The position numbers and the translations under genes are program-made. The notes beneath the pieces are model-generated. The model searched no databases, was not told the DNA's origin, and saw nothing but the letters and a program-made list of their open reading frames with translations. This document shows positions 37,020 to 47,710 of a stretch of 64,000 nucleotides of DNA, piece after piece. The stretch is taken from assembly GCF_900112265.1 (NCBI RefSeq), contig NZ_FOLO01000019.1:27233-91232 (forward strand), written 5' to 3'. The stretch is from Pseudoalteromonas denitrificans DSM 6059. GTDB taxonomy: Bacteria; Pseudomonadota; Gammaproteobacteria; Enterobacterales; Alteromonadaceae. The stretch's first letter is position 1; each line of letters starts with the position of its first letter.

Positions 37020-39932
37020 CTAAAACCGAATGCTCGTTTTTAATTGCTCGGTAAAACAAGGGTTTGATCGACAAGTATTCTGATTTTTTTGCGCTGCTTT
37101 ATAGTCTTCACCTTCTCTATGTGCTTTACCAAAACTGCGAACAATAATAGGTTTCATTTTATTCATAGCATTATCATAAAAATTGCTCATATCAGACTGA
37201 GATAACTTTTCAATCGCAACTATTAATTTTTGTTCACTATCAAAGTTAAATTCTTTGGCATTAATATCAGCCCAATAACGAGAAGTACGTTCATTCAAGT
37301 TTTTATCTTTTGCTTTTAAATCTTTGATTAAACCTGCTTTATAATCATCAAATTTATCTAGTGTCATCCCTTGAAGTTGAGATTTAAAATCAGATAAAAA
37401 TAATGAGATACGGCGTTCCAACTCAATAGGGCCGGCCTTAGGAGATTGCACTAAAAAAAATAATCCAGGCAAGTCTTCTAACATCCTTGAACGACCAGCA
37501 ACAATATATCCTAGTTGTTGCTCAGTGCGAATTGATTTATAAAATGGCGCATTAATAATTCGACCAACTAAAGCAAACTGTGCTCGACTTTCAATAGAGG
37601 CATCTTCATTCACATAACTAACGATTAGAGAGGAATCATCATGATCTATATCTAGCTCTCTAACTAAAGTCGCACCACTGGTATTAAGTTTTACGACTTT
37701 TTCTGCGCGACTCTTAGCTTTAGAGCCAGTTAAATTCAACGCATGGAGGTTTTTCCCTAATAAAATAGACTCTTCTTTTGTCATATTGCCATGTACCAAA
37801 GCCTCTATTTCAATTTCACGATGGAAGCTATCAATATAAGATGTTAATTCTTTGATAGTTACCGACTCTAGTGCTTGCGCTAATACCGCAGGGGCATAAA
37901 CTTGGGTACGTTGCACCTGAGATAGTGCAGCTAAACTTTGAGAGTAAGGTCTATCAAACTGAGCATTATTCCAACTGCGAATTAAACGTGCTTTATGTAA
38001 TTTAAATGCAGCAGAGTCTATTGTTAAATTGCGAATTCGCTTATTAATTGTTACTAATAGCTCCACTTGTTTTTCATCATAGCCGTTAACACCAAACCCC
38101 ATACCACGGTTGGTTGACCATAAGTTATAGTTTAAACCAGCCTGCTTAGCCGGATAGCCAAACTCATTTAGGCTGTCTTTTAGCAGGGCATTATAAAGTG
38201 TATTTTTAGCACGAGAAACAGCATCTTTTCCGGCTTCATTTGAATATATTTGAATATTTACCGATGCTTTAGGGATTCTAAACTCGCTATCTTGCTTATG
38301 CCAAAGCTTAAAACCTGGTTTTTCAAATACGACTTCCGGATTTATTACATCTGATGAAATGACTTTTAACTTTAAGTTGTTTGCAATGAAAGGGTTCTTT
38401 TTGGGTAGCTTCAGAGACTCGATTTCTTTAGGCGTTTGATATTGAGCAAGCTCTTCCGACTTAAGTTTCGTCATTAAATAAGGGGTATTATATTCTGCTT
38501 GCACTTTATCGGTTTTAAGCCCTTTTGCTACGCGAATTTGGCGCATATTTTGTGGCACTAATAAATCTAAATATTGTTTTACGATATCAGCAGAAAAATC
38601 TTGGTATATATAACCAGAATTTAAAAGGTTTTCAGGCATGAAGTATTGTAATTGCCCTGACAGGTTTTGCACCGTATTAGCAGCAGAGTGTTTTTCTTGA
38701 AATTGAAAGCTCGTTTTAGCAACAGCTTTGAGTTCATCAAAATATGAAGGTTTTAAACCTTCATTTGCAATAAGCTTTAAATACGCAAATACAGCTTGCG
38801 TTATTTTTTGATAATCTGCTAAACCTTTTTTAGTCAAACTCATGCTGACAGTGAACAATTCAAAATCATCTGGTCCATAATGATAGGCACCTAAAGACTC
38901 AATTAATCCTTGCTGCTTTAAATAACTAAATAAACTCCCTTCTCCTTCATTACCTAATAAATGACTAATAAAAGTTAATGGTTTTTCTTTAAAGTGTGGC
39001 AACGAATTTGGAACGGGAAAATTAAGTGTTAAAGTGCGTACATCTTTCATTGGTTCAATATCAATACGCACTGCAAGCTGTTCATCTAAAAAAGGATCTA
39101 TTGTAACTGGAGATGAAATTGAGCCATTTGTTGGTACCGCCGAAAACTTTTCTCTTGCCCATTTTTCTAACGTATCTAAATCTTCTTTACCAACAATTGA
39201 AAGCGCCATACGACTTGCTGAATAATACTTTTTATATTGCGCCTTCAAATCATCAATGAGCTTTGAATCTTTAGTATCAGCTAAGGTATCTAAATTACCA
39301 ACCGAAAACTGACTAGCTGGATGTTTTGAATTTGAGGTTTCTTTACGCACTTCTCTTATACGACGCGCATCATCTTTAATTTTCATTTGAAATTCAGAAT
39401 GCACCGCATTTTTTTCACGATCAACATATTCAGGATCTAAAGTAGGTGCTATAAAAAATTGTGCGAATCTATCTAAAGCCTCATTAAATGCACCTTGATT
39501 AACTTCAAAAAAATAGTTGGTATGTTCTTGTCCAGTTCCAGCGTTTGACCAACCACCATTTTCTTTCAAATATTCATCATAACCACCTACTTTTGGATAT
39601 TTTTCAGTACCAAGAAACAACATATGCTCTAAGAAATGAGATAACCCTTCTCGGCCTTTTGGGTCACTCATATGCCCAATATGTACATCAAGAGAAGCTG
39701 CGGCTTTATCAGCAGTTATATCTGATACTAAAGCAACTTTTAAACCATTGTCTAACTCGATATAACGGTAATCTCTTTCATCATTGTCACTTTTTATAAT
39801 ATTACTGTTTTGCATAGCACCTTGTTGAGATTTAGAAATTGAATTAGAAGTCATAGAACAACCAGTCAGGGCACTCATGCCTAACGTTGCAGCAATACAC
39901 AGGGCAACAAGTTTTATTTTTTGCGGTTTCAT
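37020..39932 (-). CDS. M16 pitrilysin-family metalloprotease, lipoprotein
   Basis: A 970-residue insulinase-type peptidase of four homologous domains that degrades medium-sized peptides inside a closed chamber. The inverted zinc motif is H99-F-L-E102-H103, with the distal Glu in EKNAVHSEFQ. C-terminal halves keep the family pattern (RTEQQLGYIV). A lipobox (SALTGC) indicates a periplasm- or outer-membrane-attached form. ATG 39932 is chosen because GAGG lies six bases before it; ATG 39938 abuts that site. It stands alone on its strand. Confidence 0.92.
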   Translation of the reverse strand: MKPQKIKLVALCIAATLGMSALTGCSMTSNSISKSQQGAMQNSNIIKSDNDERDYRYIELDNGLKVALVSDITADKAAASLDVHIGHMSDPKGREGLSHFLEHMLFLGTEKYPKVGGYDEYLKENGGWSNAGTGQEHTNYFFEVNQGAFNEALDRFAQFFIAPTLDPEYVDREKNAVHSEFQMKIKDDARRIREVRKETSNSKHPASQFSVGNLDTLADTKDSKLIDDLKAQYKKYYSASRMALSIVGKEDLDTLEKWAREKFSAVPTNGSISSPVTIDPFLDEQLAVRIDIEPMKDVRTLTLNFPVPNSLPHFKEKPLTFISHLLGNEGEGSLFSYLKQQGLIESLGAYHYGPDDFELFTVSMSLTKKGLADYQKITQAVFAYLKLIANEGLKPSYFDELKAVAKTSFQFQEKHSAANTVQNLSGQLQYFMPENLLNSGYIYQDFSADIVKQYLDLLVPQNMRQIRVAKGLKTDKVQAEYNTPYLMTKLKSEELAQYQTPKEIESLKLPKKNPFIANNLKLKVISSDVINPEVVFEKPGFKLWHKQDSEFRIPKASVNIQIYSNEAGKDAVSRAKNTLYNALLKDSLNEFGYPAKQAGLNYNLWSTNRGMGFGVNGYDEKQVELLVTINKRIRNLTIDSAAFKLHKARLIRSWNNAQFDRPYSQSLAALSQVQRTQVYAPAVLAQALESVTIKELTSYIDSFHREIEIEALVHGNMTKEESILLGKNLHALNLTGSKAKSRAEKVVKLNTSGATLVRELDIDHDDSSLIVSYVNEDASIESRAQFALVGRIINAPFYKSIRTEQQLGYIVAGRSRMLEDLPGLFFLVQSPKAGPIELERRISLFLSDFKSQLQGMTLDKFDDYKAGLIKDLKAKDKNLNERTSRYWADINAKEFNFDSEQKLIVAIEKLSQSDMSNFYDNAMNKMKPIIVRSFGKAHREGEDYKAAQKNQNTCRSNPCFTEQLKTSIRF

Positions 39933-40197
39933 TACCATCCTCGGAAATATAAAAATGCATTTAAGTACCAAAACAACTCTGAGAAACTTAAAGATATAAG
40001 ACTATAAAAATAACAAACAAGTTCCGACTTAGAAATAGTCTATTTGCTTTTGCTTACAATTAGCACTCAGATCACAGGTTTTCACACCGATTTACGTAAT
40101 AAAACCACATTTCTGTATAATATTTAAACACAAAGAGTGAAGCTCAGACAGAAGTTTGTTATCATGGCCGACTTTTTAACGGGCGATGTTTTAATAT

Positions 40198-41535
40198 ATG
40201 AATCAAGTAGTACAAATCCAGGGCGTTGAAGCTTATCAAGCTCCGCGCTTTCAAGTTTATCAACATAGACAAATCGACAAGATCGAAGCTCTATCACAGC
40301 TTCCTGAGCATCTAAGATTTGAAATGAGAGTTGTTGCCAGTGTTTTTCCATTTAGGGTGAATAACTTTGTAATTGATGAACTGATTGATTGGGATAAAGT
40401 ACCTAATGATCCTGTATTTCAACTGACATTCCCTCAACGTGGTATGTTAGACGACGAGTCGTATGATTTAATGGCTGCATTGCTAAAAACACACCCGACC
40501 GCCGATCAAATATTAGCGTTAGCACAAACAATACGCACTAAGTTAAACCCTCATCCAGCAGGCCAAATGGACAAGAATGTGCCTGAACTTGATGGTGAAA
40601 CTGTCAATGGGATGCAGCATAAATACAAAGAAACAGTGCTATTTTTCCCATCTCAAGGGCAATACTGTCACGCATATTGTACTTTTTGTTTTCGCTGGGC
40701 ACAGTTTGTTGGTAAAGCAACTCGATTTAATAACCATGATGCAGATGAATTACATCGCTATTTAAAAGAGCACACCGAAGTGACCGACTTGTTAATGACA
40801 GGTGGCGATCCTATGGTAATGCGTACTGTTAAAGTTCGTGGTTATTTAGAAGAATTAAAAAAACCTGAATATGATCATATTCGTACTATTCGTATTGGTA
40901 CTAAATCTTTAACTTTTTGGCCACACAGATATGTAACAGATCCTGATGCAGAAGATTTATTAGAACTTATAACTGAGCTAGTTGATGCAGGTAAACACGT
41001 GTCTTTCATGGCACATATCAATCATATTCAAGAATTGCGTTCGCCTATTACGCGTGAGGCAATTAAACGCATTCGAGCTACTGGCGCACAAATTCGTACT
41101 CAAGCACCACTATTAAATCATATTAATACTGACCCAGATATGTGGTCAGAAATGTGGAAACTTCAAACTCAACTTGGCATGATCCCTTATTATATGTTTA
41201 TTGAGCGTGATACAGGTGCAAAACGTTACTTTGAATTACCCCTTTATAAAACTTGGGAAATTTTCCGAGATGCATATCAACAAGTAAGCGGTGTAAGTCG
41301 TACTGTACGTGGTCCATCTATGAGTGCTGGTCCTGGTAAAGTCGAAGTATCTGGTGTTACCGAAATTATGGGTGAAAAGGTATTTGCTTTACGCTTTATT
41401 CAGGCCAGAAATCCAGACTGGGTGCAACGTCCATTTTTTGCCAAATTTGATGAAAAAGCAACTTGGTTAGACGGTTTAAAACCCGCTTTTGGTGAAGAGA
41501 AATTTTTCTGGGAAGATGAATATAACGCGATGTAA
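40198..41535 (+). CDS. KamA-family radical SAM protein (lysine 2,3-aminomutase-like)
   Basis: A 445-residue radical SAM enzyme. The 4Fe-4S cluster motif is C157-HAY-C161-TF-C164, followed by the GGDP motif (MTGGDPMVMR). PLP-dependent aminomutases of this family shift amino groups on lysine or related residues. The protein is about 100 residues longer than EpmB, which modifies EF-P, and its substrate is not evident. There is no epmA or efp nearby. It is monocistronic. Confidence 0.85.
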   Translation: MNQVVQIQGVEAYQAPRFQVYQHRQIDKIEALSQLPEHLRFEMRVVASVFPFRVNNFVIDELIDWDKVPNDPVFQLTFPQRGMLDDESYDLMAALLKTHPTADQILALAQTIRTKLNPHPAGQMDKNVPELDGETVNGMQHKYKETVLFFPSQGQYCHAYCTFCFRWAQFVGKATRFNNHDADELHRYLKEHTEVTDLLMTGGDPMVMRTVKVRGYLEELKKPEYDHIRTIRIGTKSLTFWPHRYVTDPDAEDLLELITELVDAGKHVSFMAHINHIQELRSPITREAIKRIRATGAQIRTQAPLLNHINTDPDMWSEMWKLQTQLGMIPYYMFIERDTGAKRYFELPLYKTWEIFRDAYQQVSGVSRTVRGPSMSAGPGKVEVSGVTEIMGEKVFALRFIQARNPDWVQRPFFAKFDEKATWLDGLKPAFGEEKFFWEDEYNAM

Positions 41536-41555
41536 CAACATAGCAAACCATTTTA

Positions 41556-41579
41556 GATAACATCAGGGATGATGTTATC
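41556..41579. terminator. Hairpin between convergent genes
   Basis: A 9-bp stem GATAACATC/GATGTTATC with a 6-base loop lies between the radical SAM gene and the Sel1 gene. It has no T-run. Confidence 0.45.
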
Positions 41580-41602
41580 CAACTAAAATACGTGTAGTTA
41601 AC

Positions 41603-42547
41603 TCACTTTAAATGACTACATTCTTTAATTTGTTTACAAAGCCGATCATACTCAAATATCGCTTTTTTATTGCCCTGCTGTTTTGCCTCTTCAAACCAAT
41701 ATAATGCCTGTTTATTGTCAACCTGATGTCCTTCACCATCTCGATACATTTGCGCTAAGTTAATTTGTGCCCAAGCATCGCCCTTCTCGGCAGCTTGTTT
41801 AAATAAAGCTAAAGCCTCACTAAAATTTTCATTTCTATAATTTCGGATCCCTGCTTGATTTATCGGTGTAGGGTTATATCCTTTATATAATTTTTCAGGC
41901 GCTTGTGGCCTTAATACAACACCACCAAACAATGTAAAATTAATCGGTCTTAGTGCTTTATAAATAACTTCATCTTGATATAGATTAATCAATTCTGCTT
42001 GCGTTAAGATCTGACTTTTAGAAGGAAAAAAATCATCAAAAACTAATGTATCCAATCTAATAGCTTTTATTAAATCTCGCTTACGGGAGTACATATAATT
42101 CCCAATCACAATTTCGATCTTATCTTTGTCAACAGAAATAACTTTAGCAATGACAAACTCAGCTCTGTAGCTTAATTCATTTTTAAATCGACTATTATCA
42201 ATCAAATAAAAATCATATTTTTGTGGCTGTGCTAAAAAAGCTAACTCTTGTGCTACTTCTTTTTGTTTGTCTTGCCATAAAAATAATGCAATAAAAAATA
42301 AAAGACCACTCCCAATAAATTTACTCAGAATATCAAACCAACTTATTGCTTTATCGCTATTTTTAGTGAGTTCAACAATAGATTTACACTCTATACATTT
42401 TGATTGATAACTCGTTGAGAAGGGAAAAAGAGGAATAAAAGATAACTTGATATATTTAAGTTCTGCATATTGTATCATTGCTTTATCACAGCATAATTTT
42501 GATTGTGGTGTTTTAAAAACTTGCTTACCGATATCCATAAAAAACAT
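41603..42547 (-). CDS. Membrane protein with zinc-ribbon-like N-terminus and Sel1 repeats
   Basis: 314 residues, not recognised as a named protein. The N-terminal cytosolic part has two Cys pairs (LCCDK and CIEC) that may bind zinc. One membrane helix follows (about 80-97), then about 130 residues of unknown fold. At the end are Sel1-type helical repeats (NFSEALALFKQAAEKGDAWAQ...MYRDGEG, then QALYWFEEAKQQGNKKA). Sel1 repeats mediate protein-protein contacts. The start has AGGAT upstream. It is the second gene of a two-gene unit, eight bases after its partner. Confidence 0.75.
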   Translation of the reverse strand: MFFMDIGKQVFKTPQSKLCCDKAMIQYAELKYIKLSFIPLFPFSTSYQSKCIECKSIVELTKNSDKAISWFDILSKFIGSGLLFFIALFLWQDKQKEVAQELAFLAQPQKYDFYLIDNSRFKNELSYRAEFVIAKVISVDKDKIEIVIGNYMYSRKRDLIKAIRLDTLVFDDFFPSKSQILTQAELINLYQDEVIYKALRPINFTLFGGVVLRPQAPEKLYKGYNPTPINQAGIRNYRNENFSEALALFKQAAEKGDAWAQINLAQMYRDGEGHQVDNKQALYWFEEAKQQGNKKAIFEYDRLCKQIKECSHLK

Positions 42548-42555
42548 TACATATC

Positions 42556-43038
42556 CTAATTTTGCTCCAATTCCTCAAGCATTACTTTACACAATTCAAT
42601 ATAATCATGTAACGTATTTTTAGCCCAGTACTGTCTTTTCTTAGATGAAGTTTGAATTAAATAGTTATTAAACGCTTCAAAACCAATGTTTGTATTATGG
42701 TTTGCATATTCTTTAAAAGCTTCATGAACTGTTCTTTGTCCAACCGTCGTTTCACTTATAACAACTTCATAAGCTTCTATTAATAAACCTGTAAATTTTA
42801 ATAACTCAACATTAGGGCTACCGCGTTTTTGAAATCGTGTAAATTTTTCATATAAAATCCTTTGCTCTTCCTTTGCCAACTCAAGCACAACATTAGTCAA
42901 GTATTGGGTCTCACGACTAACCTTATTGTATAAAGCTTTTGTTCGGTCTAGCTCCTTACGAAAATTTTCTCCGCGCATATAAAGCAAAACCATAACAAAA
43001 AAACCAACAACTATGCTACCAACTAAAGTTATATTCAT
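42556..43038 (-). CDS. Uncharacterised single-pass membrane protein
   Basis: 160 residues, family unknown. One N-terminal membrane helix (about 3-20) precedes a helical, charged domain that probably faces the cytosol or periplasm (RKELDRTKALYNKV..., then a second helical block). ATG 43038 is taken as the start; TTG 43059 would add seven residues and neither has a good ribosome site. It is paired with the Sel1-repeat membrane protein, so the two may act together. Confidence 0.65.
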   Translation of the reverse strand: MNITLVGSIVVGFFVMVLLYMRGENFRKELDRTKALYNKVSRETQYLTNVVLELAKEEQRILYEKFTRFQKRGSPNVELLKFTGLLIEAYEVVISETTVGQRTVHEAFKEYANHNTNIGFEAFNNYLIQTSSKKRQYWAKNTLHDYIELCKVMLEELEQN

Positions 43039-43149
43039 AAGTTCACGCTTATTATCCAAATGTCTTTAACATCCTTGTCCATAAACAGTATTAAATGATA
43101 TTCAAAGTATAAGCAGGGTTTCAACGTAATCAAATAAAGCAAGATATAA

Positions 43150-45306
43150 TTACTTACCTGTAACCTGATCTATTATTGACCAACGCTTTACATTGACCTT
43201 ACTACCTTTACCTAAAATCCAATAATCATAAAACTTTTGTACTTTCCCGTTAGCCTGCTTAATGTCTAACCAAGAATTAAAATAGTTATTTAAATCTAAG
43301 TGACGTTTAGCCACAGCAAACCCGATGGGATATTTTGAACTGACATTTTTTGGTACTACCACACCAAAATCTGGATAAAACATAGTCCATGAAAATGCAG
43401 CTTCCGCACTGATAACTAAAGCGTCGTATTGGCTATTTCCTTCAAAAAAATCACGATAATTATCTATCGATTCAAATTTTAAATTCGGTTGCTGCTGAGA
43501 TATTTTTTTAAGAAAAGGTTGATGCTCTACATTAGCAAATGACACACTTTTATGAGCCAATATTTTTTCCCGAGAACTGAACTCTTTCATGCGATGATCT
43601 TTAGTTACCAATGCTAACTGCAGCTCCAATACAGGATCAGAGTAAGTCACTTTTTCCAAATCTCTGACATTAATTTCTAACCCTGACATGGCAATATCAA
43701 AAAAACCTTTGTTTAAATATTGTGCTAACTGATCTTTTTTGAATGGAATAAACTCTACTTTCACTTCCAAATCAGCCGCCAACTCATGAGCTAAACTAAT
43801 ATCAAAACCCACAAGTTCATGTTTTCGGTTAAAATAAGAAAAAGGGGCATTTTCCGCAATATAACCCACTCGTAATAAATTTCGTTTTTTTATCACTTCA
43901 ATATTGGTTAATGATAACTGCCCTGCTTCATAGGCTTTAGGTACATAACTTAATACATCTGCAGGTACTTGTTTGGCAACTTGCATATTGGCAATCACTT
44001 CATCAGATGCAGAACCAGATTCACTTAATTTACTATTTAGCATAAATGCCACCAACATTAAACTTGGTAAAATAGCACCAATAATACCTAAGTTAAATAC
44101 CGTTTTGACACGCTTAAAACTAATTTCAGAACGGATATAAAAGATACTTAAAAGGGTAAAACTTATGATATAAGCTACAGATGTCGGCGAAACAAATTTA
44201 GCCGTTAAAACTGACATGGCCAAATATAATTGATAGGCATCCGCTGGAACTCTTGCTGCATCTAATAAATAAGGAATGGCAATATGCACATTCGCAAAAT
44301 AACTTAATAGAGCGGTCAAGGTAAGAGATGGTACTTCTTCAAAACCTATTTCATGGCCTGTTAACCAGGCAGAAAAAGCAACAAAAATCAACGTTGTTAG
44401 TTTACCTAAACTAGGGAAAGTAAAAGCGATAGGTACTAATACCTCAGCAATATGATCAGATTGTGCATCGGCGATATTTTTTTTATGCATGTAATCTTTA
44501 ATACCTTCAGTGATCACAGGTAAAGTAATAAACACATTTCCCGTTGTAAATGCAGTAATGAGTGCATTTCTGGCAATGTTGATTATATCTTTGTAAGCCA
44601 CAGGCGTTATGGCAGAAACTAATAAAGGCAATAAAACAAAAATTAAAAATAGTGCGGTTAAAACAACTAAAACCAAATAAACCTGAAGATTATTTATTTG
44701 TTCCAAGCTAATAGTACCTGCTGTACTCGCTGTTATTGCAAATATACCAATTGGAAAAATTTTGATCATTTTTTTTGAAATAACGGATAAACCTTCTCCT
44801 AAAACATCTAAAATATTAAGCAAACTACTTTTCCTAACATTGCCCATTAACGCCATACCTAAAGCGATGCAAAAAACAACCAAAGCAGGCACATTGCCCT
44901 GAGCCATAGAAGCAAAAGGATTTGCAGGAATATACTGAGCTACAAAGTCGATATCTGGTCGTATTGCAACTAAAGCAGATGAAAAAAATGTACCTGCATC
45001 ATGATGCGGCAAAGTAAACGCAAAACACCATATTACAAATATACCAAGACCCCATAAGGACAGCATCACTACAACGGCTTTTAAAATAATAGAACGTACT
45101 TGACTCGGTTCAAACTTCCCTAAACCAACCACTAAAGAAACAACAATATAAGGAAATATAGTGATCTGCATTAACTTTATAAAAGCAGCACCGACAGGAG
45201 AAAGCCATTGTACCCGTTCACCAAAAATAAGCCCAACAACAATACCTAACATTAAAGCCCACAACATCAGGTTCGCTTTACTTAAATAGGCAAACAGTTT
45301 TTTCAT
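43150..45306 (-). CDS. Dicarboxylate/amino-acid:cation symporter fused to a periplasmic solute-binding domain
   Basis: 718 residues in two parts. Residues 1 to about 430 are an SDF/DAACS-family sodium- or proton-coupled symporter with eight or more membrane segments and the helical-hairpin regions (AFTTGNVFITLPVI, FTFPSLGKLTTLIF). Residues about 465-705 are a family 3 solute-binding domain, normally the amino-acid receptor of an ABC transporter (LLRVGYIAENAPFSYFN, LVGFDISLAHELA, FDIAMSGLEI). The last helix places the binding domain in the periplasm. Substrate is unknown; an amino acid is the likely guess. No frameshift or stop separates the parts. It is monocistronic. Confidence 0.92.
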   Translation of the reverse strand: MKKLFAYLSKANLMLWALMLGIVVGLIFGERVQWLSPVGAAFIKLMQITIFPYIVVSLVVGLGKFEPSQVRSIILKAVVVMLSLWGLGIFVIWCFAFTLPHHDAGTFFSSALVAIRPDIDFVAQYIPANPFASMAQGNVPALVVFCIALGMALMGNVRKSSLLNILDVLGEGLSVISKKMIKIFPIGIFAITASTAGTISLEQINNLQVYLVLVVLTALFLIFVLLPLLVSAITPVAYKDIINIARNALITAFTTGNVFITLPVITEGIKDYMHKKNIADAQSDHIAEVLVPIAFTFPSLGKLTTLIFVAFSAWLTGHEIGFEEVPSLTLTALLSYFANVHIAIPYLLDAARVPADAYQLYLAMSVLTAKFVSPTSVAYIISFTLLSIFYIRSEISFKRVKTVFNLGIIGAILPSLMLVAFMLNSKLSESGSASDEVIANMQVAKQVPADVLSYVPKAYEAGQLSLTNIEVIKKRNLLRVGYIAENAPFSYFNRKHELVGFDISLAHELAADLEVKVEFIPFKKDQLAQYLNKGFFDIAMSGLEINVRDLEKVTYSDPVLELQLALVTKDHRMKEFSSREKILAHKSVSFANVEHQPFLKKISQQQPNLKFESIDNYRDFFEGNSQYDALVISAEAAFSWTMFYPDFGVVVPKNVSSKYPIGFAVAKRHLDLNNYFNSWLDIKQANGKVQKFYDYWILGKGSKVNVKRWSIIDQVTGK

Positions 45307-45500
45307 TTTAAAATATTCTCTCTAATCTAAATGGCAAGCTTAGCGAAACAAAATCACCTATACCAGTTAAAAGCACAAAGAAATTGTTACCCAAATTTAA
45401 TCAAGCAATACATTGATTTAAATAAATATTCATAAAAAACACTTTTAAAGTTCAAATAAAGAAAAAACATAACTATAAGATTTTGAATCATAGAAAATAT

Positions 45501-45524
45501 TACTGAATTCAATTGTTTTCAGTA
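45501..45524. other. Hairpin upstream of the symporter fusion gene
   Basis: A 7-bp stem TACTGAA/TTCAGTA in the 326-bp gap between deoD and the symporter gene. It may be leader structure or chance. The rest of the gap has only the deoD hairpin and AT-rich promoter-like sequence. Confidence 0.3.
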
Positions 45525-45590
45525 AGTAATTATAAGCATAAACATGCCAATTTGATGCATTAACTTTGTAATTAGAGAGCATGAAAGGGG

Positions 45591-45624
45591 AGATTAAATA
45601 AGGTGTATGATTCTTATTTAATCT
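45591..45624 (-). terminator. Probable deo operon terminator
   Basis: A perfect 12-bp AT-rich stem (45591-45602, 45613-45624) starts nine bases past the deoD stop. On the minus strand it is followed by CCCCTTTC, a poor T-run. Confidence 0.55.
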
Positions 45625-45632
45625 AATAAACT

Positions 45633-46355
45633 TTAACTTAATAAAGAGTCTAGCGTCAATGTGATCATTTCGTTAAATGAAGTTTCACGCTCTTGCGAAG
45701 AGGTTTTTTCACCTGTGCGAATATGATCAGAGACCGTTAATACACACAAAGCATTTGCACCATATTCAGTGGCAATACCATATAAACCAGCAGCTTCCAT
45801 TTCTACCCCTAAAATATCCATTTTTTCCATCACATCAAACATATCTGGATCTGGTGTATAAAATAAATCAGCTGAGAAAATATTACCAACTTTAACATCT
45901 GTATTATTTTCTTTTGCCGCATTTACGGCATTCATTAATAAATCAAAGTTAGCTACGGCAGCAAAATCATGATCTTTAAATCGAGTACGATTAACCTTTG
46001 AGTCAGTACACGCTCCCATAGCAATGATCACATCTCTGACTTTGATATCTGAACTGACAGCACCGCAACTACCTACGCGAATGATATTTTTAACACCATA
46101 CTCTGTAATTAACTCTTTAGCATAAATAGAACACGATGGAATCCCCATACCAGAACCCATTACCGACACTCGTATTTTCTGATCCTTTTTACCTAAGTAA
46201 TATCCTGTAAAACCAAGCATATTACGCACATTCGTAACCTGCTTTACATCGATTAAAAATTTTTCAGCAATGTATTTAGCACGTAATGGATCGCCTGGGA
46301 ACAATACCGTTTGTGCAAATTCACCTGAAGCTGCATTTATATGAGGAGTTGCCAT
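45633..46355 (-). CDS. deoD: Purine-nucleoside phosphorylase, DeoD type
   Basis: A 240-residue hexameric-type enzyme that splits purine (deoxy)nucleosides with phosphate to base and (deoxy)ribose 1-phosphate. Typical patterns are [43 protein letters not shown] and VEMEAAGLY. Last gene of deoC-deoA-deoD; a ribosome site AAGGAAA precedes the ATG. Confidence 0.97.
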   Translation of the reverse strand: MATPHINAASGEFAQTVLFPGDPLRAKYIAEKFLIDVKQVTNVRNMLGFTGYYLGKKDQKIRVSVMGSGMGIPSCSIYAKELITEYGVKNIIRVGSCGAVSSDIKVRDVIIAMGACTDSKVNRTRFKDHDFAAVANFDLLMNAVNAAKENNTDVKVGNIFSADLFYTPDPDMFDVMEKMDILGVEMEAAGLYGIATEYGANALCVLTVSDHIRTGEKTSSQERETSFNEMITLTLDSLLS

Positions 46356-46364
46356 TAAATTTCC

Positions 46365-47702
46365 TTAATGTATTACATCTTGAAGTGAAATTGACTGATA
46401 AATACTTGGAATTTCTTTGGCCATATCCTCACCCACAACAATTGCATTTTGTAGTTGATTTTCAATTAATTGAAAAGCATTTTCATTGGAAGCATGCACA
46501 TAACAAATAGGTGTAGCCTGATCTAACTTCATGCCTAAACTGGCAATTTGATTTAGCCCAACAGAATAATCCAACTTATCATTGATATGAGAGCGCCCTC
46601 CACCTAAACTCACCACAGCCATGCCCATAGCACGCGTATCCATAGCAGTTAAAAAACCGCTCTGTTTAGCATAAATAGGTTTAATAATATTCGCTTGGGG
46701 TAAATACTTATTGGGCTTCTCTAATAAGTCTGTAGGACCACCTAATTGTGTGATCATTTTCGCAAATTTCTCTGCCGCAGCTCCTGAATTTAAAGATACT
46801 GTTCGCATTTTCTCAGCTTGACTTTGATTAGCAGCTAAACCAGATACAATTAACATTTCATCAGCTAAAGCATAAATAACCTTAGTTAATTTTGGTGATC
46901 TATATTCTCCTGTCAAAAATAAAATAGCCTCCTTAACCTCAAGCGCGTTACCGGCACTATTAGCCAATACCTGAGACATATCTGTAATTAAACAACTTGT
47001 TTTAACACCAGCTCCATTGGCAACTTCAACAATGCTTTTAGCTAGCGCAACAGAATTTTGATAGTCTTTCATAACTGCACCATTACCTGCTTTTACATCC
47101 ATAACTAATGCATCAAGCCCGCAGGCTAATTTTTTGGAAAGAATAGATGCAGTTATTAAATCTAAAGATTCTACTGTTGCAGTTACATCACGAGTCGCAT
47201 ATAAGCGTTTATCAGCAGGTGCCAAATTTGCTGACTGACCAATAATAGCCACTCCAACATCTTTAACCACCTGGCGAAATTTTTCATTAGATACCTGTGT
47301 TTGATAACCTTTAATGGCATCTAATTTATCTAAAGTTCCCCCTGTATGCCCTAAACCTCTTCCTGAAATCATTGGAACATAACCACCACAAGCAGCAATA
47401 ATAGGTCCTAATACAAGAGACACTAAATCACCTACGCCTCCTGTGCTATGTTTATCAACAATAGGGCCATTTAAATCAAGGTTTTTCCAATCTAATACAT
47501 CTCCAGAATCTCGCATTGCACCTGTAAGTGCAATACGCTCATTTATATTCATACCATGAAAATACGTCGCCATTGCAAATGCTGCAACTTGACCATCTGA
47601 AATTGTATTATCACTGATGCCATTAACAAAAAAACAAATTTGTTCATCAGTTAAAACCTGGCCATCACGTTTTTGGCGAATTATTTCTTGAATCAGAAAC
47701 AT
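46365..47702 (-). CDS. deoA: Thymidine phosphorylase
   Basis: A 445-residue enzyme cleaving thymidine to thymine and deoxyribose 1-phosphate. The family signature appears as [10 protein letters not shown], with [20 protein letters not shown] and [12 protein letters not shown]. It lies nine bases before deoD and eight bases after deoC; AGGAG precedes the ATG. Confidence 0.97.
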   Translation of the reverse strand: MFLIQEIIRQKRDGQVLTDEQICFFVNGISDNTISDGQVAAFAMATYFHGMNINERIALTGAMRDSGDVLDWKNLDLNGPIVDKHSTGGVGDLVSLVLGPIIAACGGYVPMISGRGLGHTGGTLDKLDAIKGYQTQVSNEKFRQVVKDVGVAIIGQSANLAPADKRLYATRDVTATVESLDLITASILSKKLACGLDALVMDVKAGNGAVMKDYQNSVALAKSIVEVANGAGVKTSCLITDMSQVLANSAGNALEVKEAILFLTGEYRSPKLTKVIYALADEMLIVSGLAANQSQAEKMRTVSLNSGAAAEKFAKMITQLGGPTDLLEKPNKYLPQANIIKPIYAKQSGFLTAMDTRAMGMAVVSLGGGRSHINDKLDYSVGLNQIASLGMKLDQATPICYVHASNENAFQLIENQLQNAIVVGEDMAKEIPSIYQSISLQDVIH

Positions 47703-47710
47703 AACTTCTC

